Shown here in pieces: positions 46,122-57,313 of a stretch of DNA of 64,000 bases. Position 1 is the stretch's first letter. Each line of letters starts with the position of its first letter. The position numbers and the translations under genes were made by a program. Origin of the DNA: Anaeramoeba flamelloides (lineage: Eukaryota; Metamonada; Anaeramoebidae); assembly GCA_027625915.1 (NCBI GenBank), contig JANTQA010000042.1, forward strand, positions 4,910,001-4,974,000. The letters run 5' to 3'. The notes under the pieces were generated by a model. That model was given only the letters and a program-made list of their open reading frames with translations, was not told the DNA's origin and made no database searches.

Positions 46122-46518
46122 TCAAATCTGAATAAAAAATTGAAACAAAATCCCTCGGGATTTAAAGAGTAGATCCGATTGTTGAGAGGGTTGACTAGAT
46201 TCCTCCAGTTTCTACAATATCTCTAATTCAAAGTAAGGGTTCGAGAAGTGCCGTAGAGTGCCTAGGTTTTTTTTTAATTTCGAAAATAAAAAAAAAACCT
46301 AATGGAAATTTTTCAGAATTCAAAAGAATAGAGAAAAATCTTTAATTTTACTCAATTCTTTTAAATTCTGGAAAGGCTAACAGCGTTTTTTTTTGTTTTT
46401 TCCGTTTTGTCTATAAAATCTATTGAATTTACAAATAAACAGAAAAATCAACAAAATCTAACCACAAAAAATCAAACTTTGAGTACTCACCTTTAGTGCC
46501 CACTTTTAGTACTTGCAT
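46122..46518 (-). CDS. Small two-exon candidate with in-frame TAG
   Basis: Exon 1 (46518-46491) encodes MQVLKVGTK and a donor G|GTGAGT. After an acceptor CCTAG at 46262, exon 2 joins in phase as GTLRHFSNPYFELEIL, then TAG (46214-46212). It stays open as KLEESSQPSQQSDLLFKSRG and ILFQFFIQI to TGA at 46122. Exon 2 is distinctly richer in G+C than its surroundings on both sides of the TAG, as if the whole is translated. If TAG is a stop, the product is only 25 residues. No homology recognised. An in-frame upstream ATG (46626) exists in AT-rich sequence. Confidence 0.35.
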
Positions 46519-48975
46519 TTTAATTAGTAGAAAAAAAAACACAATATAAAAAAAGTTCCAACATTTCATACTTGGTTGCGCTATGAAATCATTTTTGAAA
46601 TAAACCCCTTTGTTTTTTTCTTTCAAAAACGGAATAAAATTAAGGATAATATATCAGATGAAAAAATAGTAATGTGTGTTGATTTTATTTGTTGAAAAGT
46701 TGTCTCTTTGATCTAAAATAAAAAATAACTTTACAAGAAATTTGTAAACAAAACAGGAAAACCCTAATTTTATGAACATTTTCATCAAAATTATTTTTTT
46801 ACTATTCACAATTTTTCTCTAATTTAAAAATTTTCTAGCAATTCCAGAAAAAATGGAAATTATAATTGTGCAAAAATCATTTCAAAAATTAGGTTTTGTG
46901 AGTTTGATTCAAATTTTTGTTAATACAAATTTTAAAATACTTATAAAGTTAGGAACGGTCTATTTTTTATCAAATATTGTTACAGGATGAAAATTTCTTA
47001 ATATTAATAACCAAAATAACTCCGGTTTTGACAAAAAAAAAATAATAATGGGGGTTTTAAAAGCTCTATCTAGAAATGGTTGGGAAAGATACTTGAATAT
47101 TCTTTTGTGAACATTTATTTGGTTAGATTGGTAAATTTTCTGTTTTTTTGGATTTTTAACCAATTTTATCTGAGATCGGAATCAACAAACAAAAAAAAAT
47201 ATCAGAACAATAAGGCAATCCTTTATTTATTTTTTCATGTAATGTTAACTGTATTTGAAATTTCAATTGTATAAAATTTCAACTAATGTATCTTTTTTTC
47301 AATTCTGGAATCTGACTTTCATTTACGATTCTTAGTTGAACTAAAATATAATAATGTGTATGGAATAAAAAAAAAAAAAAGACCAAATAAATACTATGAA
47401 ATTCAAAAAAAAATTTTTTTGTTCAATTTCCCATTTTACAGTATGTTCAATAACCCATCTTGACTTGTATAAATATTTTTTTTCAAACTTTTATTGTGGT
47501 TTTTTACAAAAATGTGTTTTTAACTGTTGTTGAAATGAAAATTTTTCAAGAGTACGTATAATTTTTAAAAAGGAAGTCTATCTTGACGATAATACTGTCA
47601 TTCTCTAAGTCATAATTGAAATTTTTATTCAAAGTTTTCTAAAATATTATTTCTGCTATTTTGATTGAAAAATTGAAAGATCTTATTGAAATCTATGAAT
47701 TTTGATCTTTTAAGAGATTTAATTTCCTCTCATTATATTAAACTTGTTGAAAATCAATTGATTTATAAATAATTTGGTCATTGGGCATGTTCTTGTAGAA
47801 TTTTAACTCAGATAAAATATGGTTTAATGAACTTTTGATTCAATATGAAATATTCTTTCATTTTGGATTCTTATCTCATTCAATAGAGGGAAAAAAGAAT
47901 GAAACAAATAAATAAAGTCAATTAATTACAAGATATTATTTGAAGACTATAGGTTAAAGGAAAAAAGGAAAATGAAATGAAATTTTTGGTTTTCATTTGT
48001 CAAAAAACTTTGAAAAATTGATATCTCATTTTGTTAATATGTGGAGGTACCAGCAAAAAAGTTTTTAAGAAACTCGTTTTATCCTTTTTATTGATTTTTT
48101 TTGTATTTATTCAAATTGAAAGATTTGTTTGTTGTGGATTTTGGTGTTGTTTTTCTTTAAATTTTGTTCAATTAGATCTCTTTTATCAGGAGATTGGCCT
48201 CAAAGGTTGTAGAAAAACACTTGATAATATGATCTATTGTACATATTGTTTGATTTCAAATTAGAGTTAAACTGAACTGTATTTTTCGTAAAACACAAAA
48301 TTAAAACTAAAAACCACAGTTAAAGAAAAAATAAAAACATTTAAATAAAAAAACAACAGTTATTTCAAAAAAAAATTTTCAAAAACACATATTAAAACTT
48401 CGACACGGGTTATTTAACAAACTGAATAAAATTCAGAATTCAATTTTCAAAAAAATTTCATAGCAAAGAACATTTCAAAAATCAACTTTTTTTACAAAGT
48501 TTTTTAACACTTAAAACAAGAAAGTGCTTGAGTCAAAGCTAAGATAAAAAAATTATAAAGGGGTATTGAAGGAAAAAATTGAAAACATTTTTTTAAAATT
48601 ATCAGTAGAAAGCACAAATTACAATCTATTTCTTTTGAAGCCTAATTTGTCAAAAGAAAAATTGGAAAATAAAGCCAAAATTTTTTCCCATTTAGAATTG
48701 AAAGACAAACAATTACTATTTATGATTACAAAAAAGCATTTCTAACTGAAAATTCATTGGATCTTGGCTTGTAGAAAGAGCCTTTACAAGTCAAGAGCCA
48801 AAAGTGGAAATTTCAAAAAACATAAAATGGCAGGGAGGAAGAATAATTTTGGGGAAACGCAACGAAAAACATAAAACACTTACCCTTCAAATTTTTAATT
48901 TACAATGAAAGAAAGATGGGAACGAAATTGCAGAAAAAATGAAAGATGGGAATTATAAAAAAATTAGAAACTTAC
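46519..48975. other. AT-rich spacer; possible downstream exons of CAP-Gly gene
   Basis: Frames at 46960-47163, 47080-47274 and 48031-48264 are not recognised. A GTAAGT donor-like site on the minus strand at about 48890 suggests that exons of the CAP-Gly gene continue here, but no acceptor fits. 48600-48710 resembles 59565-59670 and 59745-59830 weakly. Confidence 0.35.
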
Positions 48976-49681
48976 TTTTTTTAGGGGGTTGCTTGTGTTT
49001 GTGGTCGCTTGGTTCCTCAAATATGAAATCTTTTCCTTTAAAATTTGCTAGTGTCTTTGTTTTAAAATTTGTCCTTCGAACGGATTTTGATCTTTTTCGA
49101 AAATCTAACAAGGGTGGCTTGTGGATCCCCCTTATTAGAGGGATCATATTTGTGTCTTTTGATCGTTTTCTCCTGTGGGTTCTCCTTCTTTGTAGATTTT
49201 TCACCTTCTTGTTGTTTTTTGTTTTTTTTTGTTTTTTTTTGGTTGCGATTGTCTGCAGTGAGTGAGAGTTTCTCATTGTTTTCATAATGGCAATGGATTT
49301 GTTTTTTTTTTTTTTTTTTTTGAAAATTTTCCTTTTTGGTAGATAACTTAATTCATCGATCAAAACAAAGGTGCAGTGTCCCTCTTTTCCCTGGAAATAT
49401 ACTTTGTTAGCGATAGATCCATTATTTTCACCAACTGTTTTGAAGAAAGAAATTTTGGGAATAAAAAAAAAAAAAAAAAAATTATTAGTTTGTCTTTATG
49501 AAGACGTTTTGTTGGAAACAACAAAATTAAAAACAAAAAAATCTTAAAAACCTTTATTGTTAAACTCAATCCCATACCAGTTCTCTTCTGAAATAGTAGT
49601 AGGTCCAATGTATTTGACAACCGCCAAGTTTTTTTTATAATAAACCTCTGATCCAATTGTTATTTTTTTCTTCTTGCTCAT
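48976..49681 (-). CDS. CAP-Gly domain protein, first two exons
   Basis: Exon 1 (49681-49552) begins MSKKKKITIGSEVYYKKNLA and VVKYIGPTTISEENWYGIEF. A 117-base intron (GTTTTT ... ACAG) is removed in phase, and exon 2 (49434-48976) continues NNKVGENNGSIANKVYFQGK then EGHCTFVLIDELSYL. This is a complete CAP-Gly fold: the GKNDG motif appears as GENNG at residues 45-49, and the preceding Trp-Tyr-Gly-Ile-Glu and the following Gly-Ser-Ile...Tyr-Phe are in place. CAP-Gly domains bind the C-terminal EEY/F tail of alpha-tubulin and EB proteins at microtubule plus ends. The domain is N-terminal and followed by a very basic Lys/Arg-rich tail. A GTAAGT donor at 48975 shows that more exons follow; they were not identified. 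Confidence 0.85.
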
Positions 49682-51850
49682 TTATTGGAAAAGAGAAACA
49701 AGAAAAATGATTTTTAGATTTTGATTATGAAGAGTTCATTATTATGTTGGTAGAGTTTTGGGCTGACTAACTTCTTTACTTTTGTGAAAAATTATTCTTC
49801 ATTATGTTACCTTGTAAAATAAATTAGTTACAAATTTTTATTTCAATTTTCGAAAAAATTGTAAGATATCTTTCTTGGAATTGTCTTTGGCTGTATTTAA
49901 AAATATGGTATATTTCTGTTTTTTTTCACAATTTTTAAAATGTGTATGATTAAATCAGAATTATTGTTATACTCCTGTAGAAAAGGAAAATTGGGTAGAT
50001 TTCTTTTGAAGCCATTTTTAGTTAGTACCCTTAACTTGAGAAAAATTAAGCTTTAGATTTTTCCTAAGAGTTCATTCAAATATTAGATCTACTTGTTTGT
50101 GTCCCTCAATTGTATTATTTGTCAAACTACAGGAATCATTTTTTTTTTTTGTTGTTGTCTTTGTTTTTTTCTCATGTTTTTTCCTTTTTAAATCAAAGCT
50201 TTTTTTGACATTCTAATAAATTGTTATTGTGATCACCTTACTGTCAAATTTTTTTTTTTAAAGTAAACAAGTTTATCAAAGAGTGGTATCAAAATCTGAT
50301 TCATTTTTTTACTTTGTATCATTTAAAAAGTAAATCAGAGTTGAATATTTAATTTTTCACAACTTTTTTCAATTGTTTTTTGTATTAAGGGCTATTTATA
50401 TTGTAATCTTTGTGATAATTGAAATACAATACCTTTACCAATAAATTGATTTAAAATAATGGTTATTATAGGAAAGTCGAGATATTCTTATTATGTCGTG
50501 ATTTTTGAGGATTTATCATCAAAAAAGATATTTCTTTAAGTAAAATAATTACAAAAATATTTTAACATAACAAAGTAAATTTTAAAGTGATTTTTTTTGA
50601 TATCTCTTACTCATTCTATTCAAAATATTTTCAAGTGTATGTATAAAATTGAAACTGGCTATATGTTTAATGTATTCAATTTGGATAGATGGGGTTGAAA
50701 TGGGTATTAGCTTTTGAACATTTGCTATATAAATTTTAAATTTACTTTCCAAAACAAAAAGAGTTTTGGAAGATGATAACATTTATGAAGAAAAAAAACG
50801 ATAAATTTTAAATTTTTGACAAAAATTCTTGATAAGAGGTCCCAAAAAGTCATTGAATTAGTTTTAATTCATATGAAATGGTTACTTTTAATCTAGAAAT
50901 AAAGAATAATCATCAATGTTTATTTTGGATTACAAAATGTTTCCCAATTCGTTGTTAGAAATTTATCAAAATAATTAATTAGAGAAAGGGGGAATTAAAG
51001 AAAATTTTGGAATTAATCAAAATAAATCTCATAAAAAAAAAAAAAAAAAAAAAAAGGGAATAGATAATATTAGTATTGTTTATATATATTCTACCTCTTT
51101 TGAGGCTATAAAATAGTTCAATTTTTTGGGTATTTTATTTTTTTGGATAAAATTCACATCTATAATATATTGAATTGGGTGATTTTTATATTAACATTCA
51201 TTAATATTAAGATTTAATTTTTTATTGTTTCTTTTGATAGATATGTACTGGAAGTTCTTGAAATTGGGGTTTGGTTTGATATTTTTGATATAGAAAATTA
51301 ATCAAAAAATATAATTAGCGTGGTTTAACTTGTTTTAGTATTATCTTCGGTTTATTATATAAAAAAAGAATGTTCTAATTTAATTTTATAAAAATAAATT
51401 GGTTTTTTTTTTTTTTTTTTTCCAATGGTTTTTAATATTGTATCATGATTTTTTTTGAAAATATATATTTAATCCTATTAATTGAAAAAAAATCTAATTT
51501 AGACAAATTAAACATAAAAAGAAGATATATTTCCGGAATTGTAGTTATTGTTTTTTGGATTTCGAATTTGTAAAATGCTGAATATTTCAAGAATAGAATT
51601 AATGTACCAAACAATAAATCCAGAAGTTAAATCTTAAAAAAAAATAAATTTTAACAAAAATGAACTCTTTCCGGATATTCATTGTTATTGTTTTTTTCAA
51701 ATTTACTTTTTAATCTGAGAACTTGACATATGTTTTCATGTTATATATTATTTTAAAATGGATAGTCTGTTTTGTATAAAAATAAATAAGGTAATTTTTT
51801 ATTTTTCAAAAATGAAAATAAATTGTATCTAGGCTAGAAAGTGTATCAAA
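49682..51850. other. AT-rich spacer
   Basis: 5' flank of the CAP-Gly gene, then A/T-tract DNA including an A24 run near 51033 and a T21 run near 51402. Short frames only. Confidence 0.4.
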
Positions 51851-53433
51851 TTATATATATATATATGACAGGTCTTACGTTTTTTCGTTTTAAAACGATG
51901 AAAAACTTATAAAATCGCGTTTTTTCGACTTTTTTACATGTTTTTTTGTTTCTTTCATTGTTTACGTTTTTTGGTTTTTGAAAAAAGTCCTCGAATTCTT
52001 TTGAAATCATACTTTTCGTTTCTGGGATGTGAAAAAAACGCATATGAAAAAACTTAAAAACAATGATAAAAACAATTAAAAAAACAAGTAGAGTGTAATT
52101 GTTTTAAATGTGTTAGAAAACAGGGTTAATTCATTGATGATTTCATATTTAAGTAGGGGTGTTGTTTTTTAAAAAAATGAAAATAGTTTGATTGTATATT
52201 TTAAAAAAAAACACCAAAAATAATATAAAGTAATTTTTCCGTTTTAACTCTTGGAAATTGTAAACTCTTTAAAAACTGAGTTAAAAAATTATTTTTTTAA
52301 AAAATGAATTAGAATTTGAGAAGAAAAAGTAGTTCAAATTTACACTTTTTTACGATTTTTAATTTGATCAGCTCACCTATTTTTTTTTTACATTTTATTA
52401 CACCCCCTATAATATTTTTTGCTTGATCACTAAAAAACATTAAAAATTATTATCATAAAAATTTTTTTTCTACAATTACTAATTTGGAAAATGTGATCAG
52501 TAATTTTTTTATTCATATTAATTCACCTTCAACTTATGAGCAATAAAATTAAAATAATTTTAAATTTTTTTTGATACTGAAATACAAATTTTACAACTAT
52601 TTTTTTTAGATAATTAATTATTAAATTTCTTATTTCTTAAAAGTTATTTCATTGGGAATACTTTATTATGTTTTGTTCAAAAAAAACAATTTCATTTTTT
52701 AAAATTTAATTTTCAGCAAAATTATTAGCAAACAATTTATATGTTACTTACTTTTTCCAAATTATAAATTTCCACATTTAAAAGATATTTATTTATTTAA
52801 ATGATTGAAAAAAAATTAAAGTCACTTAACAGAAGTAATAACTCTTTCACCTTTTAAATACTTTAAGAATTAACCTATGATTTCTATATTAAATTCACAT
52901 ATTCAGTTTTTTTTCTTTACTACAACAAAACAAGACGAAATTTATAAACCAAAAAAGATATAAAAAAAACACTCGAAACATGCGCAGAGAAGGATAAATT
53001 AAAGTACCTGGTAAATTGTATTTAAAATCATTAGTAATTTATATGATTTTTTTTTGTACTTTTCTTTTTTTGTTGTGATCGATCATAAAATATTATTTTT
53101 TAAGAAATATTAGATTCAATGTATTTAAATTTTTATTCAAAAAATTTCCACTAATTTTTTTGGGTTACAAGACTGAATTAAATATACGAAATAAAATTTT
53201 CTTCCCATTATTTTAATTATTTATATATTTTATATATGTTTTTTTTTTTCGTTTCAATTGTGAAGGATTTTTGAGCTATTCTAAAAGATATATAAAAATA
53301 TTTAGTAAACTTAAATTTTCAAAAAAAAAATCTTTAATCTCTGATGTCAATATACAATGAATTCACCCTTTTAATTATTATTCAAAAAAAAAAAATTTCC
53401 TATATATAGATATATATATCCGAGAAACGAATT
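51851..53433. other. AT-rich spacer with a CG-containing patch
   Basis: A TA microsatellite (about 51853-51867) adjoins a patch to 52045 with several ACG/CGT/TCG triplets. On the minus strand that patch reads as a Lys-rich 55-codon frame beginning MRFFHIPETKSMISKEFEDF, with a GTAAGA donor-like site. It could be an exon, but nothing links to it. The rest is A/T tracts. Confidence 0.3.
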
Positions 53434-53656
53434 TTACGCGTCGCTCACGCGTTTCATTGCATCAAAAAAATTGTCATACCTGTGATATATATAGATATAT
53501 ATATATATATATAGATTAATAAATAAAATTATTTATTTATCATTTATTTCCTGTTTAGGTTAAAAAATGACAAAAAAAAAAAAAAATGACATTTCTAAAA
53601 AGATAATTTTATTCGCTTATACGTCTAGATCAACTTCATGATGCTATAATGTTCTT
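53434..53656 (-). CDS. Two candidate 3' exons, first with in-frame TAG
   Basis: Last exon 53479-53434 follows a CACAG acceptor in TA-repeat DNA and encodes YDNFFDAMKRVSDA then TAA, using G+C-rich codons not expected by chance here. A preceding exon, 53656-53623 (CAG acceptor, GTATAA donor), joins in matching phase and reads EHYSIMKLI, TAG, T. Taken together: EHYSIMKLI-x-TYDNFFDAMKRVSDA, with TAG as an internal codon. Family not recognised. Both exons are very short, so the model is tentative. Confidence 0.35.
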
Positions 53657-54139
53657 CTGATTTTTAATTTTTTTCAAATTTTTAATTGTTTTTTTTTTTT
53701 GTTTACAATAATTTTTTGGGGTGATAATGAGAGTTTACAATATTAAAATTAGAAGAATCGTGGTATCAATCAAATTAGTAAATATTGTGTTGAACGGGTA
53801 TTACAGGTTTTACTAATTTTTAAAAAAATGTGAAAATTAAAAGAGTCTTTAAATCATCTTACTCGTCCAATTTTTATGATTTTAACCAACAATAATAATG
53901 ACAAAATTTTTTTGACATATTCTAGTTCAAATTGAATAATTTGTTTGGGTTTGGTATTTTGAAGTTGGTTTTGGTAAATCTTGTATGATTGAAAAAAATT
54001 TTTTCAAATTATAAAAAAATTGATAGAATTTTTTGCATTCTTTTTTAATTATTTATAAAAGAAATATTGTCCGTTTATTTGTTTTTTTTTTTAATTTTAT
54101 TTTAATAATTATTATTAAATGGCATGTTTTAAACAATAC

Positions 54140-54211
54140 CTCTTGCAATTTTGTTAATTTCTCCAAAATAAGAAAATAATAATTCTCTATTAGTGATATT
54201 GAAAATACCAC
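54140..54211 (-). CDS. Candidate internal exon, RRM-like fragment
   Basis: A CTATAG acceptor and AGAG|GTATTG donor bracket 72 bases, open in one frame only, encoding GIFNITNRELLFSYFGEI then NKIAR. The spacing resembles an RRM strand1-helix1-strand2 unit (hFNh...ELLFxxFGEIxxI). It is probably part of the same minus-strand gene as the 53.4-53.7 kb exons; connecting exons were not identified. Confidence 0.35.
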
Positions 54212-54303
54212 CTATAGATAATTAAAATCAGAATATTTTTTATAATTCACTGAAATTAAGCTATATAATTTTTTGAAATTTTTTATTTTTTTTATAAACT
54301 CTT

Positions 54304-54830
54304 TTTCAAAAATTGTGACTCACCTGAAATAATAAATTGAAAAAAAAAAATATCATTTAGTATTCGATAACAATTAATAACTAAATCTGATTTTTAATTA
54401 ACTTTTAAGTCATTCTAAATCTATAAATGTCTGATATATTAAAAATTAAAAAAAAAATAAAACCAAAAATTAAAAAAAAAGTGAGTCACAATTTTTGAAA
54501 TGAGTATTATGGATTTTTTGTAACTATTCTTTCACCGAAAAAAAGTTGAATAACAATATTTCCAATGAATAATTAAATCCATTTTAAAAAGACATTAGAT
54601 AGTTGAATTTTTCTTAGTGATTATTTGCCTTTTCGAAGATCTCTTTTTTTTCACAAGTTCTTTTAAAAAAAAAAAAGAAAAACAAAAATTTGCAAAATTC
54701 GAAAAAATGATTCTGATCCAAAAATTTGAAAATATTTTTTGTAAAGAATACTGGAATAAACTCTCAAAACAACTCCCATTAACATTATAAAGTGAGTGAA
54801 AATTTTTAAAAAATAGTTTATAGTGATTTT
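54304..54830 (+). repeat. Duplicated segment F, copy 1, beginning with a 200 bp TIR unit
   Basis: About 525 bp repeated in direct orientation at 55050-55580. Each copy starts with a ~200 bp inverted-repeat unit: CAAAAATTGTGACTCACCTG at one side and AAAGTGAGTCACAATTTTTG at the other. A shared tail with TTTTCTTAGTGRTT, TTCTGATC and ATTAACATTATAA follows. Confidence 0.75.
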
Positions 54831-55049
54831 TTTAATTCTTTTGATAAATGTTGTCTTAGACCCAATTGGTCCCAGTATTTTTATTCAAATGTGCGGTGTG
54901 TGTTTGGGTGGGCTTGTGTGTGAATGAAATTTTACCAGTGTCTTATTTTACTTAGCATTAACTCACACAAACCATTTTATTGGGTTGAATTATGTGTGTT
55001 TTGATAAAGGTTTGAAAGGGGTATAATTTAGTATAATATAAACACCCAT
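54831..55049. other. Spacer between F copies, partly GT-rich
   Basis: About 220 bp with GT-rich pieces (GTGCGGTGTGTGTTTGGGTG at about 54891). No coding content. Confidence 0.5.
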
Positions 55050-55580
55050 CCAAAAATTGTGACTCACCTGAAATAAAAAATTTAAAAAAAAAATAAAATA
55101 TCTTTTAAAATACAATAATAGCAAATTATTTAATTTGATATGTAATTCACTTTTAAATCATTCTAAATATAATAAAGCCTGATATTATAAAAATTAAAAA
55201 AAAAATAATAAAACCAAAAACTAAAAAAAAAGTGAGTCACAGTTTTTGAAATGAGGATTACCGAATATTTTATTACTGTACTTTCACTTAAAAAAAGTTA
55301 TCAACAATATTTTTACTGGCTTTAAATTCATTTTACAAGAGATTACATGGACTCGAAATTTTCTTAGTGGTTGTTTGTCTTTTCAAGCATATTGTGTTTT
55401 TTCCATATGATCTTTTGAAAATAAAAGTATCAAAAAAAATAGAAAAAGAAAAAGAAAGAAAAAGAAAAAATTATTCTGATCTAGAAATTTGAAAATATTT
55501 TTTTGATAAGAATTTGTAATAAACCCTCAAAATAACTTCCATTAACATTATAACATTAGTTAAAATTTCCGAAAAATAGT
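55050..55580 (+). repeat. Duplicated segment F, copy 2
   Basis: Direct repeat of 54304-54830 at about 750 bp spacing, including the CAAAAATTGTGACTCACCTG / GTGAGTCACAGTTTTTG inverted pair and the same downstream tail. Part of the tail recurs near 62870-62960. Confidence 0.75.
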
Positions 55581-55894
55581 TTATTACAAACAAAATAGAA
55601 ATTGATACCTAAAAAAGAAAAAAGAATATTTTTTTTTGGCCATTATTGGAATTCAAGAATTATTTTTCTTCTCCATTGTTCAATCTTATTTTTAATTCAA
55701 AATGAAAAAAAAATATTCTCCAAATTTTTGAGAAATCTATTACTATCTTCACTCTAGTTCATTCAAACTGCCCAGTTAAAAATGAAAAATTCACTTTTTT
55801 TATAAGAATTAACCAAATTAAGATTTTCAAGAAATAAAGAAATAATAAACTTCTGATTAAGGTCGGTAAATAGCCAAAATAGCTGAACAAACCA

Positions 55895-56095
55895 TAAATT
55901 TCAAAAAAAAAAAAAAATTAAAAAATTTTTGGCCCCTTTATTTAAAGTGTCTCATGAAAATTTTCTCAGTTATTTTAGATATTTAAAATTGTTGGCAATG
56001 AGTTTTTTGAATTTTAAAGGTATGAATTTTAAATGGAAATACAAATTATCACTTTTATGTATGTTAATTCGGGGTTTCAAACATTTTATTTTTTT
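55895..56095 (+). repeat. Dispersed repeat I, copy 2
   Basis: Matches 30780-30975. The 81-codon frame crossing it (55929-56174) is therefore repeat-derived. Confidence 0.5.
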
Positions 56096-57146
56096 CAGGT
56101 TGGCTTTTTTTGGAAAAACAAAAACAAAAAAAAAAGAAATAATTTACAAAATGAGAAAAAATAAACAGATTTAGAAAATTGAAATTTTCATTTTGAGAAG
56201 AGAATTGAATTAAACTCATAGAATATGGCCAAATAATTCAATAAAACTGGGCTCCTTTGATCATAAAATAATTAACTTTTTCAAAAATGCTGTTTCTGTA
56301 GCCAAGTAAATCTGGGTAAGGTTTTTAGTTTAAATTTTTCTGAAAAAAAAAATAAAAAATTTATTTATATTCCCCTTATCTTTTGAACCAGAAGGTTTGG
56401 ATAAATTTGAGAATAAAATAAATGTACATTCTAAAAATTTCAAGGTTATTAAGAATTATATTCTTAAAGATCTTAAAATTTTTACTTTAAGTTTTTTCAT
56501 TTTTTTTATTTTCACTAATCACCTTTTGGGGTATAAATCGGGATCCCTCATATTTTTTTCGATATGGTATACTCGAAGAAAGAGTCTATTGTGTAATTTG
56601 TTCTTGGGGTTATATTTAAACTTGTAATTGAAAAAAAGAGTTTGTAAAATGGAAAAGTAACATATTTTGAATTTCTTCTTAGTAAAAATTAAAATTAATA
56701 AGCCTGCTGAATTATATTTACTTTAAGATTGTTTTCTGGGTTTTTTTTTAGCTGTGTTGGGACTTTTACTTTGAACACTAATCCACAAATATGTACAAAA
56801 TATTTATTTTTTCTAAATTTGTACCTTAAAAAAAAAATGCTATGTATTAAATTTTTTCAAATTAAAAAAAAAACTAACTTCTGTAAGTGGGCGGCCGGCA
56901 TCTTCCCTTCGCTTTAGAAATCAATAAAATCCATTATTTTTCGAAAAAATGAAAATAAGAAATAATAATAAAAGAAATAATAATAATATTTTTTCAAAAA
57001 AACTTTACACAAAAAAATTTTTTTTGTATCTTGCAAATTTTAAAAGATGATAATAAATTGATTAGTAGTTACTAATATCAACAATAAAAAGAAAAAAGAA
57101 ATAAATCGCAATCATATGAATACTGTCTGTTATTTGTCATATTATG
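56096..57146. other. AT-rich spacer
   Basis: No supported gene; short frames at 56397-56627 and 56729-56917 are not recognised. Confidence 0.4.
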
Positions 57147-57255
57147 TGGGGTGTGGGCCTCGTGATATAGTGTGTGTGTCATGTGTGTGTACATATGTGT
57201 GTGTGTGCGTGTGTGTGTGTGTTTTGTGGTGTCTGATGTGTGCTATGTGTTGTAT
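57147..57255. repeat. GT-rich microsatellite
   Basis: Interrupted TG repeats of about 100 bp immediately 3' of the minus-strand nuclease-like gene. The Cys/Val frame read across it is an artefact. Confidence 0.85.
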
Positions 57256-57313
57256 TTTATGTTTTCTTTTATAGATCAATTTTATTTATGCGTTAGTTTA
57301 CTGTCTTTTGTTT

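Noticed and set aside
46195-46262. tRNA-like GGTTCGA sequence
   Set aside because: No T-arm pairing or acceptor stem can be drawn; the patch reads as a candidate exon on the other strand.
48939-49287. Hydrophobic plus-strand frames
   Set aside because: Antisense of the CAP-Gly protein's basic tail.
51846-52043. 65-codon minus-strand frame with GTAAGA donor-like site
   Set aside because: Lys-rich and isolated; no linked exon or recognisable family.
53436-53452. Two ACGCGT boxes 5 bp apart, like yeast MCB cell-cycle elements
   Set aside because: They fall inside and across the codons of the candidate terminal exon (KRVSDA), which explains the G+C-rich patch; no gene start is nearby.
55929-56174. 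81-codon plus-strand frame
   Set aside because: Lies over dispersed repeat I, whose other copy (30780) does not keep the frame.
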